Shown here piece after piece: positions 12,985 through 28,200 of a stretch of DNA of 64,000 nucleotides (positions within the stretch are counted from its first letter, which is position 1; each line of letters starts with the position of its first letter). This stretch comes from Nipponacmea schrenckii. Taxonomy: Eukaryota > Mollusca > Gastropoda > Lottiidae. The notes below the pieces were generated by a model. That model ran no database searches. It saw nothing but the letters and a program-made list of their open reading frames with translations, and was not told the DNA's origin. The stretch is taken from NCBI GenBank assembly GCA_030562195.1, contig CM060199.1, positions 37,902,338-37,966,337 of the forward strand. Reading direction: 5' to 3'. The position numbers were made by a program, and so were the translations under genes.

Positions 12985-15900
12985 GGCTAATTGTCCTTTT
13001 TGCAGTTTTTAACAACTGATTGGAAGAGGTAAAAAAAACTCAAGATGAAAATTCAATCATAAATATCTGTTGATCATGGCTTGATAAAGACTGTAGTACC
13101 CTCGGCAAAATGTTACAAGTTATATATTTAAGTAATTGTTATCCATCTAATTGTGGTCAGTAGTCAACTTATTTATTATCCAGTTTCTAAATGCCACTTA
13201 AACTGAACTCTTGGCAGTCATATTGGCGGTATATTTTATTGAGATATTATTAAATTATGGTGCATTATATATGTATATAGTTTTAGATGTGTTATGTTTG
13301 GGTGTTATCATTAACTTGTACAGGCTCAAACAGATCTGGAGTTATTTCCCCTGTGACATAATTAAGGTGAATTGGATCATTTAAACAAGAGATAGGAAAT
13401 ACATGTACTTTTTTAAGAACTTATATAATCAACGTATGATATAACTTAACAATGGAATACTTAGAAATGTCATGTTTCTCATTCAACAGATCATCTAACT
13501 ATAGAATTTAGTGTAGTGCTAAGGGTCATATTAAGTTAACAAGTTACTATTCAACAGAAGGCACGGGCACTGACTTAAAGTAGTGTTCATTAAGGTTAAG
13601 GCTAGTATGTTTGTAAAATATAATTAAATTCATTCTACATAGTAAAGGGTATAAAAAAATGATTCTATGACATTATAAGCCTTCTAGATGAAATATATAT
13701 GTGTGTCTATTTAACTCAGTATTATTATTATATACCAGTGAAGGCTATAATCAAAGATTACATTATTTTTAATATCATTTCTATAACTGAAGATCAAATT
13801 TTGTTAAGTATTGTTGTTTATATGTTAGATTATATTTATTAAGCATTTCATTATGAATTCCTCATTTAATATCATATTTTAAGAACCTTGCACAATTCCT
13901 GCATTTAATATAAGTCATTGTATAGCTATTGTATTACACTCAATTTGAATCCCCCCTCGCCCCACCTGGGTCAGGAAGCTGGATTTTAATTCTTTTTAAA
14001 CATATAACTGAATCTAAGGTCTATAGAAAGGTCGAAATTCATGATATGAAACTAGGGTTCAACTACTTGTATATTTACCCTTATTTATGTTTACTCATAT
14101 AAGCCAAAATGAATCAAAAATATTTTGTTGTTTTTGTGATAACGCGTGAACATCAAAGGGGTAAACTGAATCCTTAAGCAACATTTAGGGGTAGAGATTT
14201 CGTTGAATAACGGAACAAAATTTTATGGTATACTCTTCAGGTATTCTGAGTTTTATTTTAGACAAAGTTTAAACAAATTAACATTGTTTTCATCAGGTAA
14301 AATGATTTCAACAAATTTACATCATCTAATATTTCACCTGATGATGACATTTTTAATTTGTTGAAACGTAGTGTAACATAAAGTTTGGTTCTGTTGAAAA
14401 ATACAAGTGGAATTTTTTCCATTAGAGTCATTTTGTGTGCAATATTTTATTTGCTTGGTTGTAATTTGTATATTTTCATCGTTAAATGTTTTATATACTA
14501 TTATTTTTTTCATAGACCATTCCACTACATATTTCTGAATATCTTGTTTCTTCTCAAACTGAATTGAAATTATTAGTTAAAGCTGAACTCCTGTTATAAA
14601 AATAAATTAAATAATTAATAAAAAAATATCTTATCCCCATACTTGTTTCAAACTTCAAACAAGTATGGCGTCTGCCACTCCCATCAAAACCTAAAATATG
14701 GTCACGCTTCGCTTCACAGGAGTTTAGCTTTAATTAAGCTATTTCAGCTTCACTTTTAAGCAAAATACATTTTCTTATGAATATTATTATGTTTTTTATT
14801 CATGGAATTTACTTTCAAGGTCCAAATGCATTGAAAAAAAAAACCATAATAGCTTAAAAGATTGTTAAAACTAACAGTCAATATTCAAAGATACATTATC
14901 TAATAATTTGGACATGAAGACAATGGAAAATTTTTTACAAATTATATAAAGACATTTTCTCTCAAACTTAATTATATCCAAACTTTTAAATGTCTTGTTA
15001 TTTGTACATAAGAACAAAAACATAATTTTTATTTATTTTGTATGTTATATTTTTGTTTTAAAGTAGCCTTTGTCCTCCTACAGACATACAAACCTACTCA
15101 TGTCTCAAAATAGTTTAGTCAGATTTTGTTGGATTGTGAAATTCTGCTCTCTTGTAGTAAGGATACTCACTGAAATGAAATGTTAAAAAATATTTTGTTA
15201 ATGATTACAAAATAGTAAGATTAAAATTTGTTATCATTCAAACATAGGCCTACTTATCAGATTCTCAAATTTATTGTCTGAATAATATTCAAATCTACAA
15301 TTGACTTGACTTTTCATTCCAGGTAAAATTAAAGAATTGTTCACAAAATTGAAACCGTTCTATTTCTTTTCCATCCCCAGTTATTTCAAAGCGTAAGCCT
15401 ATGCCTGGTCTCAAAGACTCTTTTGCATAACAAGAGAGAATGAGGATCACTGTAGCTACGTTAGTTCACATTCTAGGTTTCAATGTTTGTTGCTGACATT
15501 GATTCAATTAGTTTTTAACCTTTCATGTGATGCAGCTCGGAGGTGTTTGGATTTAAAATAAACCACGATCCTGTAGTTTTTGTTCTCTAAGCGAAATTCC
15601 CCTCAAGGCATGCTGCATAAAATTGGTTGTCTTCATTAGCATAAGGCAGGTGCATGGGTTGTAGAAGAAGAGAATCTCCTGTGTTTTCCCCAAAGATACA
15701 CACACAAAAAAGGGGTTCATCCAAGCCCAAGCTGTTTAGTGATTTCAAAGTTTTACAAAATTTGAGCAGTATGTTTGAGATATATAGATTCTATCAAGAA
15801 TATGATATTACTGAAAAAGTATTAAATCAGTAAGCTATTACTCAATACTTGGTCTATGCAAAATATATGGCCTATATGAAAAAACTAAAAACATGCATAA

Positions 15901-16242
15901 TGCATGGTCCATGTCAACAGTTTAGGCCTCACTGTTTTGATACTTTTCTATAAGTTTGGACCGACATAGGAGATATTATGCAAACGTCTGTCTTTGACTT
16001 CTTAATATCCTGAAAGAAAATCTTTTCTGTGATCCATTTGCCTGAGACAATTTAATTTTGTCTATTAGCAATTTCGGTTTTTATTTTCCAAATACAATTT
16101 TTAGACAAACTTCCGGTGTTATTACAAACGATTTTGATTGGTTGAAATAAACAGCATGTGGGATATGTTTTAAAGATGGACGTTGAATTGTTGATATTTT
16201 AATATTTGAAATATAGATCTGCATGTTTTCGTGACAACAAGC
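12985..16242. other. Intergenic region between WDR81 and XPO5
   Basis: About 3.3 kb of AT-rich sequence holding the WDR81 3' UTR, one MITE (14577-14733), a degenerate SINE-like 3' fragment near 15630-15690, and presumably the XPO5 promoter close to its ATG. No protein-coding exon could be supported here on either strand. Confidence 0.6.
14577..14733 (-). mobile_element. MITE with TTAAAGCTGAACTCCTG ends, copy 1
   Basis: The terminal inverted repeat reads ttaaagctgaactcctg at the left and caggagtttagctttaa at the right. The interior contains a palindrome around acttgtttcaaac/ttcaaacaagt. A second copy at 61504-61684 matches in the opposite orientation. The outer TTAA or TA could be the target site. 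There is no coding capacity. Confidence 0.7.
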
Positions 16243-19200
16243 ATGGATCCACTTCGACAGGAACTTGTCTCTAAACTTTGTCTGGCTGTTGAGACAGTCA
16301 TGAATCCTGTTGTCACCCAGGCGGATCGTCTGGCAGCACATCAGGTCTAGTGTTATTATAATTATTCGTTCGGAAAGAGACAATACTATTATTATTATTA
16401 GTCTATGTTGAATAGTTTTACTACATAAAAGTATAAGAATAACTTTGACGTTCATTTATTAAGATTAGGGCCAGGACCACTGGCCTGGAACTTGAGAAAG
16501 GGAATAACCCATTATGTTGTTTTCAGCTCTGCTCTGTGACCTGACCCCAGTCACTGGCAAATCTTCTATGATGAGTACCGGTATGATATAGATCGAGATG
16601 TGGAAACAAAACATGACTTTTATATACAGACAATTATATTCTTTTGAAGTTTGCATTCATTTCCTGACAGGGGTAATGTTTTGACTGATGTTAAATAGAT
16701 TGATTTCCCATGTTCTTGAGCTTTAATATTAATCATTATTTTGTAACTCTTATTTTAGATTTGCGAAGAATTTAAAGATAAATCATCATCATGTATTCAA
16801 GTAGGAATGATAATTTCTTCCAAAGAGTATCCACCTATGATTCGCCATTTTGGTCTCCAGGCATTAGAACACTGTATTAAGTAAGTAGTCTATTCATCAG
16901 TCAGTCCCGTCTTCATTAGCCCATAATAAGGGGCAAAAGAGTAGGACGTAAAACTCCATTCATTTCATTTATTTTACATTCCAATCACATTTCTTGCAAT
17001 TTGTTCTCAACTTTTATATTTGTTTATAGGTTTCGTTGGAATGATTTAACTGTACATGAAAAGCTTTATGTCAAGTCAAATTCCATTTTGCTTTTAGACA
17101 CGGTAAGATTTTTGCTTGTCTGAATTTCAACTCGAAGAAATCTAATTCTTTGAAAACTCTTTTATAAAAAACTCTAGTATGAATTCCCTAACATCTATAC
17201 CAAACTCTTGGTGACTGCTTACAAAAGGAATAAAAATCTGAGTACGGTAATGTTCTTGTACAGGGTAGATTACATCCCCTTTCATTACCTTCCTGGAGTA
17301 ATCTCTTTGCAAATTTTTTTTGTTAATCATTAGTTTATTTTGTAAACCTCTCCAGAAGTAGATAATTTCTTATCAAATTGAAGTATATACTGAAATACAT
17401 AGCATAGTCTCTACTTGTGACCTAGGCCAGTGTTTCTATATCTCTTATTTTAATATTTCTTTATTTATTATAGGTACATAAAAATATTTGGCTTTTCTCT
17501 TTAGCTGATTATCGATATATCAGAAGAAAATTAATTCTTATATTTTCAGCTATTTCAGATAAAGAAATTATATTACTTCAGATAATATTTCAGAGACATC
17601 CATAATTAACGCATCTAATTATCCTAACCTTTAACTTGCACCTTGCTTTATCATAAATCTTTACTTTGTGACCTAGGCCAGTGCTTTTATGAGACTATGT
17701 TCTCATCACCATCTAACCCTAAACTGTAGCCTATTTACAAAGAAATAGCATACCGGTACTTATAATAATAAACTCTTTATTTTACATGGGTCAGAATTAG
17801 GCATAATACACAAGGACATAGTCCTGTCTCACATCTAGCCCATGGGGAAATACATTGGGGGAAAAAAAAAAAAAAATCGAAAATACATAGCCTAATATCT
17901 CAATATACAATTCGTTTAAAAATACTAAAAATACACAAGTACATGTGCATCAAATGGTCAGATCTATGTTCCGGCGATCAAGTACATGACCACAAAATAA
18001 ATATACAATACTTCACGTACAATTTGTTTAAAAATACACAAGTACAAAAGTGAAAATCAAGATCAAGGTTGAAAATGAATGAAGTGATCAAACATTAATT
18101 TATCTAATAATCATGTTATAGGGAACCAAGAATATAATAGAAGAAGAACTACATGTAAAAGATGCCATTTCTAGAATTATAGTAGAACTAATGAAAAGAG
18201 AATGGCCACAGAATTGGCCAACATTAATGACTGAGTTACATGATGCTGCTCAGCATGGGGTGGGTATTTCTTTTATGAACACTTTTAAATTCTTACCAAA
18301 CTTCAGTATAACTGAGGATAACCGGGAAAAAGATAACATAGGTTTAACTAAAGATTAGATAGTGTCAATCAAGTGTAGAATGTTTTTTCTATTATTCTAT
18401 AAAATAATATCTCTATTTTTTATAGGAAACTCAAACTGAGTTAGTATTAATGGTATTCCACAGATTGGTAGAAGATGTTGTGGCCTTTCAAAACTTACCC
18501 AATCAACGAAGACGAGATATATTACAGTCTCTTACAGCACAATTAAATCAACTTTTTGTTTTCTTTCTTAATATATTAGAGACAAATTCTAATCGATATC
18601 GTCAACTGGTAATAATTTCTATCTCTCTGATTTTATCATTCTGTTTCAGTCTGCATTGCTTTTAATGTTGATTTTTCATTTTCATACATATTGCCATTTA
18701 TAACACTTACAAAGATTAAGTGTCTTAAAAGATAAAAATCAAGCTGATGTATTAAATTGTACTATAAACTATGACTGATATTTTGAAATGGAAGCAATAT
18801 ACATGTTGTCTTCATGGTATGCTTACTTTTCTAGACACCTGTTACAACATTTTATTATGAGATAATTAGTGTCATATTACTTCATTTCTCATGTGAAAAG
18901 TTCATTAGCTGTTACCTATGCTTTAATAATATTTCTAAGTTTTATGGAATAACAATTACTGAGTTTATTTATTTTGCGACGTTTTAACAAGTGTCCTCTT
19001 GTCGCAGGAAAATGAATGTTCTTTTGTATTTTGGGTTTCATTTTGTTGTTCGTATTGTTAGGACTTGATTTATTTCTGTAAGTATATCAATTGTAGGTTT
19101 TAATGGGTAATAAACAAGAAAGTTTAGCCGTAAATAAAGTAAGCCAAGCTGTATTGATGACATTGACTGGTTTTGTGGACTGGGTGCCAATGTCACATAT

Positions 19201-22200
19201 AGTAGAAAACAATGGACTATTATTACAGTTGTTATGTTTATTATTAAATGAAACTTCATTACAACTACATGCTGCAGAATGTTTATTACTTATAGTCAGT
19301 CGCAAGGTGAGATTCTACTTAATAGTCTTATATTCAAGCCAGTTTTCTTTTGTCATGGGAACCGTGGTGGCTCAGTGAGTTAGATGCTTGCTCGCTAACT
19401 GAAGGGACCAGTGTTCAAGTCTAATGTCCCGTTGTCAGTGATGTAGATCGGAGAGACTGACATGGAAAAATAGTCATTCAGATGTGACAATAAATCGAGG
19501 CCTTGTGTGCTTTAGACTGTGCTCATTAAAGATCTCTCAACTGTTGGAAATCGCAAAAAGAGTAGGATAATGCCAGTCCTAGCAAAATTTCCCTCATTGC
19601 ACTCAGCATGGAGTTGCCCGTCTTCGTTAGAGTAGGACGTTAAACTCCTCCATTCATTTCTTGTTCTTGTCATGTTCTTCTATTGTTATATGAATTTCCC
19701 ATCAATACCAACGATTCTATTTTGTCCTGAATTTGAATAAATTTCAAATGAAAATTCTTCATGTCGGGTATGAGTAAACGTGGATTAATCCTACCCCCCA
19801 CTCCATAGCAAAATAAGAAATAAAATGGAATAGGGTAAATTATAATCTTATTTTATTAGGGTAAATTAGAAGATAGAAAGCCTATTCTGATATTATTTTG
19901 TGAAGACGCCATGTCAACTATTCTTACTGCAGCAATGTAAGTTGAGCACTTTATTATCAATAACTTTTACTGGTAGGCTATAGATTCCTGATGATATTTG
20001 GGTTCAAATATTTATTTTCTTTCTGCTTATATTTCGTATCTATGTTTATTAATATCTAAAAAATAGGGATGTGAATTAAGGTGCAAAGATAAACATATTA
20101 AGGTACATAACTACCCATCTGTACCGAAATAACTATATTTATTCATCATGGAGGATTATTCTATTATAGAGCTGCTGAAAAGTCATCATTAGATGAATAT
20201 TATTACTTATTTCTCAAAAGATTATGTCAAGTTTTAACAGAGATTGGAAAACAACTCACTGTTTTATGGGTAAGTTAATCCATTCATTCATACTAAGAGG
20301 GTAAATTTAAACTATCAATTCAGTTTTATAAAGGAAATGTACTTAACAAAGTCATAATAGATTACAAGCCTTTTACCCTTGACAAGATAGAAAAAATGAT
20401 ATTAATTTGATACCAAGAATTTTGATGTGTAATGATATTTGTATGTATGTTGATATGTAATGATATTTGTATGTATTTTGATATGTAATGATGTTTGTAT
20501 GTATTTTGATGTGTAATGATGTTTGTATGTATTTTGATGTGTAATGATGTTTGTATGTATTTTGATATGTATTGATGTTTGTATGTATTTTGATATGTAA
20601 TGATGTTTGTATGTATTTTGATATGTAATGATATTTGTATGTATTTTGATATGTAATGATGTTTGTATGTATTTTGATATGTAATGATGTTTGTATGTAT
20701 TTTGATATGTAATGATGTTTGTATGTATTTTGATATGTAATGATATTTGTATGTATTTTGATATGTAATGATGTTTGTATGTATTTTGATATGTAATGAT
20801 ATTTGTATGTATTTTGATATGTAATGATGTTTGTATGTATTTTGATATGTAATGATATTTGTATGTATTTTGATATGTAATGATATTTGTATGTATTTTG
20901 ATATGTAATGATGTTTGTATGTATTTTGATATGTAATGATGTTTGTATGTAGTTTGATAAATGTAATGATGTTTGTATGTATTTTGATATGTAATGATTT
21001 TGTATGTATTTTGATATGTAATGATATTTGTATGTATTTTGATTGTAATGATTTTGTATGTATTTTATGTGTAATGATGTTTGTATGTATTTTGATATGT
21101 AATGATGTTTGTATGTATTTTGATGTGTAATAATGTTTGTATGTATTTTGATATGTAATGATGTTTGTATGTATTTTGATATGTAATGATGTTTGTATGT
21201 ATTTTGATATGTAATGATGTTTGTAGTATTTTGAATTAATTATTTGTACTGTATTTTACATATGTAACTAGAGTTTTGATATGATAATTTCTTGTATATT
21301 TAATAGTAGGAAGTTTGTATGTACAAATGTAATGTGTTGGTATGTATTTTGATATGTAATAATTTGTATGTATAATATTAATAGAAACTGTATTTAATAT
21401 GTAATATATTCGTATGTTGTTAATATGCTAACTAATTTCTATTATTAATAGTAAATGTTTTAGTATTTTAATGTAAATTTTATTAGTACATAAGAGCTGA
21501 ATCAGATACTTGGGTCTGTTACATTCAGAACATGAGGAAGGTAACAATATAATGAATAATTTTGTAAAAAATATATCAAATAAAGTATTTAAATTAAGTA
21601 CAATTTTTGTTGTAGAGCAAGCATTTTCACATAATACATTGTCATGTTATAAAATGTTAGAAATTCGTTTAATATTGTATCATGGGAGATTTCCGATCAT
21701 TCTGCTTGGCAATTAAATAAACTTCATGTCAAGAATTACCAAACATTTCTACTGTCTATTAATGTGTAGTCACAAGTTTTCAGAGTTCTTTCATTTTTGA
21801 AAATAACTATGTAAGCTATACAATTAACAGGTGTACATAGATGATAACTTTCTTTCTATTTCAATGGTTTGAAGTTATACTACAAAATGATTATTTCTAC
21901 GTGCTCTATAGTCAAAAAACCCACTTTAATATTTGATATGTGATGAAGAGTTCAATATGTTCTTCCCCAGTAAAGTTATAGTCTTGATCACATGCATTGT
22001 TCATACTTAAACATGGACATTAGTTCATTTTGATAGACTTGTCAAAATCCATATACTGTATTTTTATGGTTAATTATCATGGACTTCAAAAGGGGTCATT
22101 TTGTCTCTTTCAAACATCCATATGCATTCCCAGGCATTAACTACCCTTTGGCAAACAACTCCTCTATGGATAGATAGTTTTTAATAAGATGTGATGTGAA

Positions 22201-25200
22201 TATTAGGAATTGTATACAGTACAGTGTATTGATGTATGTTACAGGATATAGATCAGAAGTAGCTGATACAGTCAGATTAGCCACTTTACTACAACCTAAA
22301 TTAACCTTTAGTATAGCTTATAACTGGTTAAAGTCTCAACTACAAAAGCCATTAGATATTGGTGAAGGTAAGGAACCTATTAACTCACTTTCTCCCATGT
22401 TCTTTTTTTTTTTTTTACTGATCTACTGAAGTAATAAGATGTCCTGCCAGGTTCTGGTCGAAGATTAGATTTTAATTAGTAGTGTCAGGTTGTGATGGAT
22501 CAATCTTATCTCAACTGCTATAGGTCTACGACCTGATCTCTGAGTGCGCTTCAAGCCTTTTCTACATGTGCATGACCACCACTGTTACAGCCGGTCAAGG
22601 GAACTAACTCCAAATTTGATCACGCTCAAGTTACGACTCTATATAACAGTAGGACTAGGATATTAAGTTTATATGTAATGTTATTTTGTAGCTGGTGTAG
22701 ATAAAGGTATATGTAATTTAAGTTCGCCATCATTCCTGGAATGGGATGCTTTAAGTGTTTTCTTAGAAAGTGTTATGTTACGTCTAATGGCATCCACTAA
22801 TGCTAAACCAGAAACAACCGAAGGTATTGAATTATTAGAACGTGTATTGGCCTATGAAACACAGGTTAGTGTGTGTTTATATTTTTAGTTTCAATTGATA
22901 ATAGTGTCTGCCTTGACAACATAATGTTATTTAATAGTCTTTAATATTAAATATTACATTTATAAGACCTATAGAAGTAGGAAGATAATCATTTAGAACA
23001 CAAGATATATGATGCTCTTTGGATACATACAAGTTTAGTTAATACATTTTATACTAAATAATTTTGTTTCAAGCTTGTACTAGATAATTATTGAGATTGT
23101 TTCTATGGTTATTTTCAGGATCCACTCATATTATCCTGTTTATTGTCCTGTATATCAGCTTTATTTCCATTATTATCATATACACCAAAATCTATACCAG
23201 TTGTCTTAGATAAGGTACTTATTAATTATTTCTGTATCTGTTTTGTCCAGAAATTGTGAGAGTTGGGGTGGCTCAGTGAGTTAGATGTTTGCTTGCTAAT
23301 CTGAAAATCCAGGGCTCAATCCCTGCAAAGTCAAATGAGCTTCTTGACTTTTCAAGCAATGCAGTTTTGATATGACACTAAACAGAGGCCCCTTATGCTA
23401 CAGGCTGTGCACATTCTTTTAGCACAAAGTTGTAAATGTAGGTTATTATTTATGAACTTAATCTTTAGATATTTGGTTCCGTGATCTTCAACATTCCTGG
23501 TCAGACAAAAAGTACCCGAAGTCGAGCTGTAAAAAATGTCCGCCAGCACGCCTGTTCCATTATAGTCAAAATTTGTAAACAGTATCCATCTCTTATATTT
23601 GTAAGTATTCCTATACTTCAAACAATTGGAGGCTGTTTTAATTAAAATGTGACCTAGTTTTCACTTACATATAACTAAGGTAGTAAATCAAAACATTTTC
23701 GATTTTCTAGAAATAAAAAATTTATACTTGATATATTCTAGAAGCCTTAATCTAACTAAAAGTTCTTTCAGATGAATGATATAAGTTTTGAAATTGAGAG
23801 GGCTGAGTTGACTTAGGTGTTCCCTAATCTCCTTGCTGCAGTTCCCTCTGCTGTACTTATTATTGAGGTGCATAGTTTCATTGATAATTTTACCCTATGA
23901 TTCAAGGTTAGGTAGAAGAATGGCTATTTCGTTGTATTGATACCTTCAGCACTTTGTAATAAACTATGTATTATATTGTAGCCAGCATTTGATAGTCTAT
24001 ATAATCATATTGAACATATTAGTAATGATCCAGAACAGCTATCTCAAATGGAGAAAACTATTTTACTAGAAGCTATTTTATTAATCAGGTAATCTATTAA
24101 ATACAGCCAGTGCTTACGGTGTTCTTTTTAGGATATGATACAGGAAATGCTTTATTAAGATGTCAGCCCATTGATCTGTGTGTTATTCTTTTAATATGAC
24201 TCTATTTTGCAATGTAATTGCTCTACTAGCTGACTTGTCTATAATAGTATTGTTCAACAGATTTAGCATTCAAAGATTCCCAAGAATTTAGCTTCTTCTG
24301 ATTCTGTTTTAATATTTGTGCAATGTATGCATATGGTACTGCCTTTGACATGTCATATTTCTCAAGTGCCTGATATTAGCTATGGTTACACTTGTAACTT
24401 AAGTTAAAATATGACAATGAATATGAATTTTATTTCAGCAATGAATTCAATAATTTTGAGAAGCAATCAGCATTTATAAAAGAAATATTAGCACCAGTCA
24501 GAGAATTGTGGTTGTCTAAAGAATTTACTCAGTATGTTTCGATTGATATTTAATTGTCAATTAATGAAAATAGTTTTCTAAATATTTGCTTTATCATCTA
24601 CAACTCTACAACTCTATATCAGTTATTCACATAATTTTTAATGCCAGTAACCCTTTGTGTACCAGCAAATAATGGGTGGCGATTGTCTCCAGGCCACTAT
24701 TAAATTCCTGATATGATATTGGGTAGAGATAATTCTTTCAGAAAATTCCAAAAACTTGAACACTAGACAATTATTGAAGACTTCTCTTCCATGACCTCAT
24801 TCACAGTTGTTTAGAATGCTAATAGAAATATTTGATTATTATAGGGCATTTCTATCACCTGATATGTTTATGTCTTATGTGGGTTTAGATCAAGCTGCAG
24901 TGGAACCTAGTTCAGCTGATACTTGTGGAATCAACAGATCTCATGTAAGTTGGCTTTTATTTTCGGGCATTATTTTCACGTAGTGAAGTGTTGTAAGTTG
25001 TAATTAAAGTAGTATGTTCATCATACCATAATATATCCCCTTGTGCTCATATAAGAATTAAACGTTGGTCTCACTAGCATTATTGGTGTGAAAACGTAGT
25101 TGATCACGTGACAAACTGAATAAATGACGAAAGTCATATTAACGCAATTTTCACTTTTTTATGATTGGTTCCTTTGAATTTGCCACAAATCTTAGATTGT

Positions 25201-28200
25201 GTCATTATGTGGTGCCTTGACGACGTCAATCATGTCATAGTATCACATGACAAACAGTTATTGGAAAATAAACGCCAGTTTGTTTAACTAGTTCATTGAA
25301 GGGAGTGATAGTAGAAATGTAAATATTTATATATGTGCTCTCTGTTTCTAAATGTTATTAAAGTCTTATAGAATGATTATTGTTTGTTATTTAGATTAGT
25401 TACTGTGTTCATACAATACTAGGTGTTATAAATCGTAGCAAGTGTCCAGATAACCTACAGGTTGTTACACTTGTATTCCTTACTTATCACGTCTCTTGTT
25501 GCTCTCAGCATACAGTGAATTGAGCTTAATAAACATAAAGCTTTTCATCAAAAATTTATGAATTTGAGTTGACCTAATGGTTCAGCATGATGCTATTATA
25601 AAGATGATCATCTCTCTGTTAGATCTATTTAAAGTGATATTATTATAGTTTAATTAAGCGAAGCAATAACATGCTATAGCCAAACATGAACATATACATA
25701 CATGTACTATACAAATATAAGCAAAAAAGGGAACATCGCGTTCTTTACAGGGTAAGTTCGATTTACCAACAGGCAAGCAACATCTCTTAGTGATTTTTCA
25801 TCCTTAAACTGTTTTTGCAAATAAATCTTCCAAGATTTAAAAATTCTTAATGTGATGATCTCTATATATATAATATGTTATAATTACAGACAGCTCAACA
25901 AGGTGGGTTTGTTATAGGAACATCATCTGTAACTGGTCATCCAATATTACGCAACCCAGCTACCTCACATATACTAGAATTATTTCATAATTTTATTGTT
26001 CTTTTAAAGTAAGTACTGTTTCATAGGTCGCAAACTGATCTCAAGACAAATATTAAAAAAGTTAAAATACAGCTGTGACATTACCCTTTGATATTTGCAC
26101 ACCAATATCCCTATTATCACAGGCAGTGTTATTGTGTATAACTTGTGTAGTCTGTATTTTAAGTAGGTTAATGGTCCTCAAGCAAACCAACATATTCAAT
26201 AATTTAGTACAATCATTATTGAACTTATTGGATTTCTACTGCCTTGAACCTTTACTTACATAATTTCAATAACATGGAGTTTGGTTTGGTTAGGGACTTA
26301 AAGGATTTCTAATGAACAAAGATAAATGTTGAATATTGATATGTTAAGTATGTTTTAGAACACTGAATGGTTTATGGCTGCCAGATTATTTGAGATTAAG
26401 ACATCCAGATTTTGAGAAGGCTTATGATTTATTAGAGGTCGATAAATTAGCAATTTTAGGTTGGTTTTCATTTTCTTCTGCTTGTCTCTTCTTTTACTGT
26501 ATATGTATATTTATACAGTAAGAATAAATTGATCATTAGGATTTAAATAAAACCTTGTAGAACCTCTTTGCTTAAACATTTTAACTGATAGAACCTGAGG
26601 TGAACTCGATTTGCAGCTTCTAGAATCGGAAGATATTCTTCCAGAAGTGTCTTCCGGTAGATCAATCGAGTTAGTAGCAGACACACACCACACTTGCTGC
26701 ATTTGAATGCTATACGGACGCCATTTTGTCTTCTGTCTCTTCCATTTCCGACTCGGAAGACCTTCCAGAAGAGGAAGAGGACAAATCGAGCAGACATAAT
26801 AGATCTTCCAGAATAAGAAGGCGACGAATCGAGTCAACCTCTTGAGCCTTATTCTCCAAAACTTAACTAAAATCTAGATTTTAAGAAAAACAGTTATCTG
26901 ATTGGATGACAACACTAAATTTAAAATTTATTTTAGTGATTAACCAATTAGATACTAGATTATTAGCTGGAAAATTTAAATCATCTAAAGTTTTCAAGAA
27001 TATGGCCCCTGTATCTGATTTTAATAAAAATGATTCTAGTAAATGATATACCAATGTATATGATATCAATTTTTATCATGATATATCTATAGGTATACCA
27101 CCTCCATGTATAGATAATTCAGATTCTACAACCTGTAAACAACCGTTGGCAAGAGTTAAAAGTTTTCTTGGTATGATACATGATAATAGGTAGGCTACCA
27201 TTTACTTCTTGCATTGTCTCTTGGTGCCATAATGTTAATTGACTGAGTGCTTTTTTTCCAAATCTCTTCTATTTCTCCAGGTAACTAAACTTTAAAAAAA
27301 AAAAGTGATTATAGATTACTGAAGTGTTTCTGAGCTGAAACGTTAGATAACAGTACAATAGTATACACTTATATTTCTGATTATTTCTTTTTACTTAATT
27401 GTTTCTTTCTTAAAAAAAAATCTGAGAGGGTAAATTGTTTTTGACAGAAAAATGTCTTAAACATGCAGTTATTGAATGTGGCAGCTTTTGAAATTAGGCA
27501 GCCATAATGCCAAACCATATGCCACAAATTCTGTTATGGCATTATCAATTTTAGATATATATTTGGTAGATCATTACTACTTCAAATAGCCTTCATTAAG
27601 ATTGCTATAGAAGTAGTCCTAGATTTAATAGATTTTTTTGTATTATTTCAGTTTTCATATCTTGGGCAATGCTGGCCAGTATTTAGGTTATGAATTCTAT
27701 GCTGCTAGTAATATTATGAAGTTTTTAAATGAGAATGTGTTATGTTATGGAGAATATATACCAGATTATAGATTGAGACCTGTTATTCATATCCTTTATT
27801 TTAATTAACAGTACTGTATGTACAGTGAAACCCCTCAAAACAGCATCTCTATAAACTGGCATGCCCTGTAACCTGGCATATTTGAAAAGTCCAGGGCAAA
27901 TCACTCTATAATACAAGGAGATAAACCCCAGTAAATCAGCATCCCTCTAATAATAACCCACAATCCTGCATCGAAATCAAGTCCCAAAATAGTTAATCTA
28001 TAGTTAATTGTCTCTCTAAACCGGCATCTGAATTCGTATTAATTGAAGTTAATCCGTTGACGGCATGAGAGATGAATACGAACCCCCGAACCCCGCTCTA
28101 TAATATTACGCTTTTATGTACTACCACTGCTACAAGTAAACCGGCAACCCCTTCAAACCAGCCTTTATCAATGTTCCACAGCCTGTCTGTTTAGAGAGGT

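Noticed and set aside
16081..16455. 124-codon minus-strand frame
   Set aside because: It overlaps XPO5 exon 1 and its flanks on the other strand and has no recognisable motif.
20936..21130. Cys/Met-rich open frame
   Set aside because: A reading of the 28-bp minisatellite only.
20425..21235. CRISPR-like regular repeats
   Set aside because: Contiguous 28-bp units without spacers in an intron of an animal gene; this is a minisatellite.
21510..21716. 68-codon plus-strand frame in the XPO5 gap
   Set aside because: Not accepted as an exon: as written it has no in-phase splice sites; parts may be damaged XPO5 sequence and are described as such.
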